A stretch of 37,991 nt of DNA. It comes from CAYWMP01 sp964459445 (GTDB lineage: Bacteria; Desulfobacterota; DSM-4660; Desulfatiglandales; HGW-15). The position numbers were made by a program, and so were the translations under genes. Shown here one piece after another: positions 32,123 to 37,991 of this stretch. The stretch lies in contig CAYWMP010000035.1 in the NCBI GenBank assembly GCA_964459445.1, positions 1-37,991 on the forward strand. Direction: 5' to 3'. The number at the start of each line of letters is the position of its first letter. Position 1 is the first letter of the stretch. The notes beneath the pieces were generated by a model, which was not told the origin of the DNA, did not search any database, and saw nothing but the letters and a program-made list of their open reading frames with translations.

Positions 32123-33502
32123 ATGAATATCCCCATGATTAAACCAAAAACTCAGGCAAGTAAACTCCGGTTGCCGTCATTTGAGGGCTTGAGTGAAGAG
32201 GAACTCAAATCCCTTTACAATTTGGCATCGATTAGGAAACTTGCACCAAACCAAACCTTGATTAAAGAAGGCGATAGGGATCAGACGGTCTACGTGGTTT
32301 TGGATGGGGAAATGCGCATTGTGAAGGGGTCTGAGGGTGAGGAAGAACGAATCGCGACGCTTCAGGAAGGCAGTTGGGTTGGTGAAATCGCATTTACAAG
32401 GAAGATTCCGAGAACAGCCTCAGTCATTGCCAACGGACCCTCGACGGTCATGGCCATTGACAAGAATACCCTCAGCGCCCTGGAAGAAAAGACGCAGTTG
32501 TTCATCTTCAAGCGCTTGAATGAATTGGCCTTTGCACGAATAAGTGCGCTTGAATCCAGAGAAAAGGACCTTGCCAGCAAAAACAAAAAACTGATGAAAT
32601 CCGTCTACGCCGCTCGGGCAACGGCCAATCGCGATTACGGCAATTCGGAAATTATTCAAAGTATTATCAAAAAGGTGCCTAAACTCCCGGTTTTTGCCAG
32701 CACACTGGCCATGAAGCTTCTTGAGGGAAAGATATCCGTTAATGAGATCGCGGACATGATCAAGCAGGATCCCGCCCTTCTCGGCATGGTCATGAAGACG
32801 GTGAACTCTTCCTTTTATGGTTTCCAGAGCAGGATATCAGACCTCCACCATGCCGTTGTGCTCATGGGCTTTAATGAGCTATACCAATTGGTGATCGCCG
32901 AAGGCGTTCGCCGGACAATGCCAAAAACGGAAGTTTTTCAGGAGCTGCATGCGCATTCTGTCGCGATATCTCATATCTCTTTCACCATTTCTCAGGAGTC
33001 CGGCTTGGGCAAGCCGAGCGAGTATGCGACAATAGGGTTGCTGCATGACCTTGGTGAGGTTGTTGTACAGCTATTTAAAGAGCATAATCCAAAACTGGTT
33101 GTGCTTTTAGAGTCCCTTGACCGCTCTCAGTTGGGTGCACTTCTTCTAAAGACGTGGAACCTCCCTGAAGTTGTGTGGCGAACGGTGGCTTTCCAGCGTT
33201 ATCCGGAGTTCTCTCCTCCGTCGGAAGTTCCCAATGAAATTCAAAGACAGGTAGCGGTCCTCTCGCTTTCTCATATTTTTTACCAGGTTTTTTGTGGATC
33301 GAAAGAAGAGGACTTGGCCACAACATTTTTAAATGAGTATGTTGAATTGGTGAATTGGGAGACAACGTCTCTTGATGACATGATTAAGCGATACCTTTTG
33401 CCAAGCTGGTCTAAGAAAATCGGCACTTTCCCGGCATCGTTCAGGAATCTCATTTTGAAATATACCGGAGCGAGTGACCTCATCACTTCGAACGGCTATT
33501 GA
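32123..33502 (+). CDS. Cyclic-nucleotide-binding domain + HDOD domain signalling protein
   Basis: The 459-residue protein has a cyclic-nucleotide-binding domain (about 15-135): KLAPNQTLIKEGDRDQTVYV and the cassette EGSWVGEIAFTRKIPRTASV. A linker helix follows, then an HDOD domain (about 180-390): VPKLPVFASTLAMKLLEGKI, AVVLMGFNELYQLVIAEGVR and the HD-like IGLLHDLGEVVVQLF. HDOD domains are HD-like but normally lack hydrolase activity; they organise signalling or DNA-repair proteins. The start is taken at 32123 because AAGGG lies 8 bases upstream; an ATG at 32018 would add 35 unsupported residues. Position after the gap prevents a statement about cotranscription with the pump operon. Confidence 0.9.
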   Translation: MNIPMIKPKTQASKLRLPSFEGLSEEELKSLYNLASIRKLAPNQTLIKEGDRDQTVYVVLDGEMRIVKGSEGEEERIATLQEGSWVGEIAFTRKIPRTASVIANGPSTVMAIDKNTLSALEEKTQLFIFKRLNELAFARISALESREKDLASKNKKLMKSVYAARATANRDYGNSEIIQSIIKKVPKLPVFASTLAMKLLEGKISVNEIADMIKQDPALLGMVMKTVNSSFYGFQSRISDLHHAVVLMGFNELYQLVIAEGVRRTMPKTEVFQELHAHSVAISHISFTISQESGLGKPSEYATIGLLHDLGEVVVQLFKEHNPKLVVLLESLDRSQLGALLLKTWNLPEVVWRTVAFQRYPEFSPPSEVPNEIQRQVAVLSLSHIFYQVFCGSKEEDLATTFLNEYVELVNWETTSLDDMIKRYLLPSWSKKIGTFPASFRNLILKYTGASDLITSNGY

Positions 33503-34155
33503 GAATACAAAATGTAGGTTGTGTAGATTTTCACCCATCAGGTCCCAATAAATGATTCTAGCCCGCGTACTCCTCAACTTTTCACTCCCAGAGCGATATT
33601 CCGGAATTCGTGAATATCAGAATTTCATTTATTAAGAACTGAAGTTGAAAAAAGGCAAATGGCCGATTTTAAAAATCATTTTCAATCGTTGTAGGATTGG
33701 TGCATGAACGAATGATTTGGCTAATAGAGGGCGGCTCAAGAGATAGCCAAAAAACCAAGGGCATTAAAGTGAAAATCATAGAAAACGTCCGAAAATGAAA
33801 GGATAAGTGAAATCGCGGTTGTGGATAAAATATTTAACAACGCTCATTTTATACATAACCTCCCGATTTCATGCTTAATTTCTAAATGCTAAATTTCCGT
33901 TTCAAGACAAGCAGTTACACGCTCTATAGGCAAGTTGAGTGTAGTTTCAATAAGTTAAGCGATGTAGAAAGTATATGGTCGGCTAACTTTTCATTTCCGC
34001 CCATTAGCTTTGACAGACCGCGCGGATTTCATGTAAATCCTTCGGAATTCCATAAAACCCTTTGATGAAAACAATCGTTCTCGTTCATATATCAAGTTAG
34101 ATCGCCTGCCAATCTTAAATAGAAGTAAAGTCCTTTTTTAGAGCAGGTTAAAAGC
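33503..34155. other. Gene-free AT-rich region
   Basis: About 650 bp before the histidine-kinase gene. A weak promoter candidate is TTGACA at 34010-34015 with TGTAAA at 34032-34037. A GGATTT-CATGT-AAATCC inverted repeat (34024-34040) overlaps it. No ORF with a ribosome-binding site, tRNA or known RNA was seen. Confidence 0.4.
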
Positions 34156-34941
34156 ATGGCAGCGTCAATCAATCAAACATATCAACAGAATCCACTAGGT
34201 GAGGATCAGGATTTCTCTGAAGTCCTAAGGCCGCAAACGCGGGGCATGGAACCCCTTTCTACATTGGCCGGCGGCATTGCGCACCAGTTTAATAACGCCC
34301 TTGTCGGAATTGCCGGCAATATTGAATTACTTCAAATGGATTTTCCTGAAGATGAAAATATCCACAAATATATCGAATCCATGAGGTCCTCAGTGCACCG
34401 AATGGTCGGCCTAACCAATCAGTTGTTGGCTTTCGCCCGGGGGGGGAAATATCATCCTGTCACCCTGTCCCTAAATGATTTGGTAAAAGACAGTCTGCCT
34501 GTAATTCAAAGTAAGATCGCACCGGCAATTCTTCTCGAGACCGATTTGCCTACAGATACCAACCAGGTGGAGGCTGACCCTTCTCAGATGAAAATGGTAT
34601 TGTCGGCGCTTATAGAGAACGCAACAGAGGCAATTGAAGGTCCGGGATGCATCAGAATAGCAACAGGAAGTGATGAATCGCATCAATTGATGTCCACACA
34701 AGAGGGACAAAACTCGGAGCAGTACGCCTACCTGAGGGTCCAGGATAATGGAAAGGGGATGGACGAAAAAACCAAGACCAGGATTTTTGAACCCTTCTTC
34801 ACCACCAAGTTCCAGGGCCGTGGATTAGGTATGGCAGCCGTGTACGGCATTGTAAATAACCACGGAGGCTGGATTTCGGTTGATTCCCAGGTGGGCAGAG
34901 GCACTGATGTGCATCTCTATCTGCCGACGCGGGATAACTGA
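34156..34941 (+). CDS. Orphan sensor-less histidine kinase
   Basis: The 261-residue protein is a two-component-type kinase without a visible sensor, membrane or receiver domain. The dimerisation helix has the phosphoacceptor His43 in TLAGGIAHQFNNALVGIAGN. The ATP lid motifs follow: N-box ALIENATEAIE (Asn155), G1 VQDNGKGMDEK (about 194-204), F-box IFEPFFTTKF and G2 GRGLGMAAVYGIVNNHGG. This is the HPK4-like type of NtrB/PAS kinases. It must receive its signal from a partner or a N-terminal disordered region (first 30 residues, QTYQQNPLGEDQDFSEVLR). No response regulator is adjacent. No strong Shine-Dalgarno precedes the ATG. Confidence 0.88.
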   Translation: MAASINQTYQQNPLGEDQDFSEVLRPQTRGMEPLSTLAGGIAHQFNNALVGIAGNIELLQMDFPEDENIHKYIESMRSSVHRMVGLTNQLLAFARGGKYHPVTLSLNDLVKDSLPVIQSKIAPAILLETDLPTDTNQVEADPSQMKMVLSALIENATEAIEGPGCIRIATGSDESHQLMSTQEGQNSEQYAYLRVQDNGKGMDEKTKTRIFEPFFTTKFQGRGLGMAAVYGIVNNHGGWISVDSQVGRGTDVHLYLPTRDN

Positions 34942-35400
34942 AAAACATTCAGAGTCGTCAAAATCACCAATACACCACGCCCTATAAAAGCTTAACCTGC
35001 CACAAATCTCACCTCTTGGAAGGAAAAATGGAATGGTGGAATAATGGAATAATTTAAAACTGTCCTCCACCGAACGGATTTGATCCTGATTTTACATTTC
35101 TCTAATGCTTTACCTGCCTGCTTTTCCCAATAAAGCATTCCGGCACTTCCCCAATACCCATTACTCCAAATCTCCAGTATTCCAATATTCCAGTTGCGAA
35201 GCGGAGCAAAGTTCTTTATTGACTTCTCACCCTTGGTAAACTTTACTCAAGGCCCTCTTGGAGCCTGTCTTGATTTGAATTTTCAAGGTCCCAAGAAATG
35301 GTCGCATTAATGCTCCCTAAGGAATTTAATTCGCACCAAGATCTTTTCCAGCCCAAAGGGACCATGGCATTGTTAGGATAGCGCTTACGGGTGACAATCT
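34942..35400. other. Intergenic region with low-complexity inverted repeat
   Basis: AATGGAATGGTGGAATAATGG at 35027 (20 bases quoted in part) is loosely complementary to the CCAATACCCATTACTCC and TCCAGTATTCCAATATTCCA blocks at about 35153-35193. Similar ATTACTCC/CATTATACTCC text occurs near 2450-2470. It looks like a simple-sequence palindromic repeat rather than a gene. No promoter for the MFS gene was recognised. Confidence 0.4.
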
Positions 35401-36594
35401 ATGCAGAAAGAAAGAAAACATGACGTCAAGGTCATCTTCGGCCTGACACTTATTCACTTTATAGGGGATTTCTATGCCTCTTTTGTGACCCCACTCATTC
35501 CGGTCTTTGTGGACAAATTCGCTCTAACCTTAACCCAGGTTGGTCTCATTACAGGCGTAAGCCGCTTTTTTGCCTTCATTGTACAACCGTCGATCGGTTA
35601 CATAGCGGATCATTACCGAACCCGTATGTTTGTTCTTGGCGGCCCGTTGCTTTCCATCGTTTGCATTCCTTTGGTCGGGTTGGTTCCGGGATTCTCTATG
35701 CTGATCCTTTGCGTCTCAATAGGTTCCATCGGAAATTCGATGTTTCATCCGACCTGTGCGGGCATGGTTTCGGCCTATGCGGGCAGACATTTCGGCCTTT
35801 CCATGTCCATCTTCGGCCTGGGGGGTACCTTGGCCTTTGGTGCAGGTCCCCTTTTTATCACCTATTTTGTTGACGCATACGGTTTGGAGTCAACGCCTTG
35901 GACGATGATTATCGGACTGGTTGTGATGGTGATTCTTTTCAGGATTGTTCCAATGCCCGAGGGAGAGAGACTGGGGAACTATGGTTTTATCGGATCGATA
36001 AAAGAGGCCCTGGGCCCTGCATGGAAACCCATCCTCCTTATTTGGATGGTGATGGTTTTGAGGTCCTATGTCGGCCAGTCATTTTTTACCTATCTGCCCG
36101 TGCTTTATGCAAGGGAAGGGCATTCTTTGGTCTTCATCGGAAAAATGGTAGCGCTGTTTACCGTGGCTGGCGCCATCAGCGGACTTCTTGCCGGCCATCT
36201 GGCCGATAGGGTGGGTTATAAACCGATTTTTTATATCTCTCACGGGCTGACGTTTCCAAGTCTCTATATGGTACTATTTTCCAGCGGTCATTGGGTTTAC
36301 CCCGCCTTCTTCCTGGGAGGGTTCTTTATCATGGCCACATTGCCGCTAGGCGTCGCCCTGGCGCAAGAACTGGCACCCAAGGGAAGATCCATGGTCTCGA
36401 GTTTGATGATGGGCCTGGCCTTTGGCACAGGCGGCATGATGGCACCCCTAACGGGCAAGCTTGCGGACCTCTACTCGATACGAGCCGTACTCGCCTGCCT
36501 GGCGGTTATTCCCTTTTTGACCGTTTTTCTAATCAGGTTTTTGCCAGAGAGGAGTAGAGGATATCAGCATTTGATAGATTCATATCCTCACTAA
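35401..36594 (+). CDS. MFS transporter, fosmidomycin-resistance (Fsr) type
   Basis: The 397-residue inner-membrane transporter has twelve predicted helices. It begins HDVKVIFGLTLIHFIGDFYA, has the early IADHYRTR loop and the characteristic SIGNSMFHPTCAGMVSAYAG segment seen in Fsr-like proteins, then LGGTLAFGAGPLFITYFVDA. The second half has AGHLADRVGYKPIFYISHGL (MFS loop motif) and LGVALAQELAPKGRSMVSSL. Length is normal. Substrates in this group are mostly unknown; E. coli Fsr exports fosmidomycin. The ATG at 35401 has no strong Shine-Dalgarno. It stands alone in the region. Confidence 0.88.
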   Translation: MQKERKHDVKVIFGLTLIHFIGDFYASFVTPLIPVFVDKFALTLTQVGLITGVSRFFAFIVQPSIGYIADHYRTRMFVLGGPLLSIVCIPLVGLVPGFSMLILCVSIGSIGNSMFHPTCAGMVSAYAGRHFGLSMSIFGLGGTLAFGAGPLFITYFVDAYGLESTPWTMIIGLVVMVILFRIVPMPEGERLGNYGFIGSIKEALGPAWKPILLIWMVMVLRSYVGQSFFTYLPVLYAREGHSLVFIGKMVALFTVAGAISGLLAGHLADRVGYKPIFYISHGLTFPSLYMVLFSSGHWVYPAFFLGGFFIMATLPLGVALAQELAPKGRSMVSSLMMGLAFGTGGMMAPLTGKLADLYSIRAVLACLAVIPFLTVFLIRFLPERSRGYQHLIDSYPH

Positions 36595-36681
36595 ACGGCC
36601 CTTCAAAAGCCACAACCATATTATATCAATATTTCATCGAATTGAAAGATAGTCTTGACTATTTTTCATTATGGTGAATAA

Positions 36682-37206
36682 CAGTCGCTCTCCATCCCAT
36701 CTTTAGCCCGGGACTTGAAAGTGTCTTACAATTCGGTCCGGAATTGGTTGGGTGTGTTCGAACGATTCTTCCTCATCTTCAGTATTAGACCATTGACGAC
36801 CAAAATTGCCAGAGCGATTCAAAAGGAACGAAAAGTTTATATTTGGGATACCCCTCGGATCAAAGACCCAGGTGCGCGTTTTGAGAATATGGTCGCACAG
36901 GAATTGTGGCGGGCGGTGACTGTATGGAACGATCTAGGCTACGGGACATTTTCGCTGCGTTTCATTAAGAACAAAGAACAGCAGGAAATAGACTTCCTTA
37001 TTGTAAATGAAGGAGAACAGCTACTTCTCCTTGAAGCCAAACTCTCAAATACCCAGCCATCTAAACCCCTGAGAAAATTTCAGAAAGTCTTGAATATACC
37101 AGCAGTCCAACTCGTCGGAGAAAGTGAGAGTTACCGAATGGTACTAAATGGCATTCAGTTCATACTTGTGGCGCCTGGCTATCAGTGGCTTTCACTCTTG
37201 CCTTGA
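36682..37206 (+). pseudogene. C-terminal DUF4143 remnant of an AAA+ ATPase, 5'-truncated
   Basis: An open frame with no ATG runs from just after a stop at 36679-36681. Homology-like text begins immediately: LSIPSLARDLKVSYNSVRNW (winged-helix part of DUF4143 proteins), then ERFFLIFSIRPLTTKIARAI and the nuclease-like C-terminus EIDFLIVNEGEQLLLLEAKL. Full family members have an N-terminal P-loop ATPase of about 200 residues; none is found in the 120 bp back to the MFS gene or in other frames. A TTG at 36715 could start a short protein, but loss of the ATPase makes function unlikely. It is probably the relic of a deletion between the MFS gene and here. Confidence 0.75.
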
Positions 37207-37390
37207 ATCTTCAGATCCTTAAGTAAGATTACAGTAATTCAAAACCCGTCATATCCGAAAAATCTTGGTAGAATATTCCTTCTTTTTAGAAACCTATTTC
37301 TACTTTTCGGATCCGTAATATTATAAATGGCTTCGAAAAAATTCCAAAATACCTATGTTTTATCCGTATTTTCTACGTAAAAAAATGGCA

Positions 37391-37421
37391 TTGACAAATT
37401 GATGAATTAGGGCATTCTAAT
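37391..37421 (+). promoter_or_regulatory. Sigma-70-like promoter candidate for the rhodanese-like gene
   Basis: TTGACA at 37391-37396 and TCTAAT at 37416-37421, spacer 19 bp (long). The -10 lies inside a small hairpin GGCATT-CT-AATGCC (37411-37424), which could be an operator. The rest of 37207-37502 is AT-rich with an ATCCGAAAA/TTTTCGGAT inverted repeat near 37249-37313. Confidence 0.4.
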
Positions 37422-37502
37422 GCCAATAATTTTCGTTTCTCTCGGTTGCTCAAAACCAATCGCGTTTGGCAGATTTTTCACCCCTCAGCGTGAGAAAGTG
37501 CA

Positions 37503-37991
37503 ATGATCCTTCTACTAAGAGTGATATCCATTGCCATCTTGTTTTGTCTTCTTTTAGTATGGCCTGCCAACATCGGATTCGCTGCGGACAAACGCAATAA
37601 CCCTAAAACCATCCCCGCCAAATGGTCCTCATTCAAATCAAAGGAACGTAATCCCGCCTTTTCGGTTTCCGTTAAGTCCGTCTTGGAAAGACTAAAACAT
37701 GGCGAGGAGCTTTTTCTCGTCGATGTCCGAGCAAGAAAAGAATACGAGATATGCAGAATCCCAAATTCAATCAATGTCCCCCTGTTTTCCATTAAGACGA
37801 AGGTCTTCCTTAAATCCAAGCCGCTCATTCTTATCAATGAAGGATACAACTATAGTCAGCTTGAAAGCGAGTGCGACAGCTTGCGTAAAGATGGCTATAA
37901 GGCCCGGATTCTGATTGGTGGAATGCACTACTGGAGACAACATGGGGTGTCTCTTGAAGGAAATGTATTTGTGCAGAGGGCTCTAAACAGG
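37503..37991 (+). CDS. Exported rhodanese-like protein lacking the catalytic cysteine, cut by window end
   Basis: Open from ATG at 37503 to the window edge (163 residues, no stop). It has a signal peptide (MILLLRVISIAILFCLLLVW, cleavage near GFAAD). A rhodanese fold follows: ELFLVDVRARKEYEICRIPN and SINVPLFSIKTK, the usual DVR and IPNSIN signature. The active-site loop reads LILINEGYNYSQLES, where rhodaneses have Cys-x-x-Gly-x-Arg-Ser; the Cys place is Asn112. After that comes GYKARILIGGMHYWRQHGV, also typical. So it is a non-catalytic rhodanese homologue in the periplasm, perhaps a binding or sensory domain; a C-terminal second domain could be outside the window. No strong Shine-Dalgarno is seen before the ATG. 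Confidence 0.82.
   Translation, partial: MILLLRVISIAILFCLLLVWPANIGFAADKRNNPKTIPAKWSSFKSKERNPAFSVSVKSVLERLKHGEELFLVDVRARKEYEICRIPNSINVPLFSIKTKVFLKSKPLILINEGYNYSQLESECDSLRKDGYKARILIGGMHYWRQHGVSLEGNVFVQRALNR

Overview
The window looks like a chromosomal stretch of an anaerobic or microaerophilic Gram-negative bacterium, most likely a member of the Desulfobacterota (old Deltaproteobacteria), probably from a metagenome-assembled genome. The pointers are a compact siroheme/ferredoxin sulfite-reductase-like protein with a PCP_red domain, cyclic-nucleotide/PilZ and HDOD signalling proteins, DsbD, an RND pump, an outer-membrane TPR/beta-barrel protein, and intergenic spaces full of short palindromic repeats. 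The taxonomic call is inference. There are two runs of exactly 100 N. The first is flanked by an identical 55-bp sequence and is almost certainly an unmerged contig overlap rather than missing DNA. No tRNA, rRNA, CRISPR array, transposase or phage structural gene was seen.

Layout. 1-7.4 kb: a partial outer-membrane TPR/beta-barrel protein, a polytopic protein with an HExxxH motif and a cysteine desulfurase (all minus strand), then fabH and an NlpC/P60 lipoprotein (plus), then dsbD (minus). 7.5-13.8 kb: two copies of a MITE-like repeat bracket a primase-helicase-like ATPase whose TOPRIM catalytic residues are replaced, an HD-domain protein with a small coiled-coil partner, two proteins of unknown function (one just beyond the second repeat copy) and the siroheme/ferredoxin protein. 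14.4-20.9 kb: a PilZ protein and a LuxR-type regulator with shared palindromes, an exported isoaspartyl methyltransferase, a large inverted-repeat cluster, a membrane-embedded spermidine-synthase-like protein, a small winged-helix protein and a YhhQ-type queuosine-precursor transporter. 21-24.7 kb: carbohydrate genes (glycosyltransferase, mannose-6-phosphate isomerase, TIM-barrel glycosidase-like protein). 25-33.5 kb: a cyclic-nucleotide/PilZ protein with a clear terminator, then a TetR - membrane-fusion - RND permease - ATC-hydrolase-like operon with a 22-bp palindromic operator and promoter, interrupted by the second gap, then a cyclic-nucleotide/HDOD protein. 34-38 kb: an orphan histidine kinase, a fosmidomycin-resistance-type MFS transporter, a 5'-truncated DUF4143 ATPase remnant and an exported rhodanese-like protein lacking the active-site cysteine, cut by the window end.

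How it fits together. Most genes are single transcription units separated by long intergenic spaces. The convincing operons are tetR-MFP-RND-ATC hydrolase, the HD protein plus its small partner, and possibly luxR-pilZ. The strongest candidates for under-described biology are the TOPRIM-degenerate Twinkle-like ATPase outside a phage context, the HExxxH membrane protein, the PCP_red-siroheme-ferredoxin fusion, the ATC-hydrolase-like protein tied to an RND pump, and a terminator hairpin that contains the start codon of the next gene. No single clearly new multi-gene system stands out.
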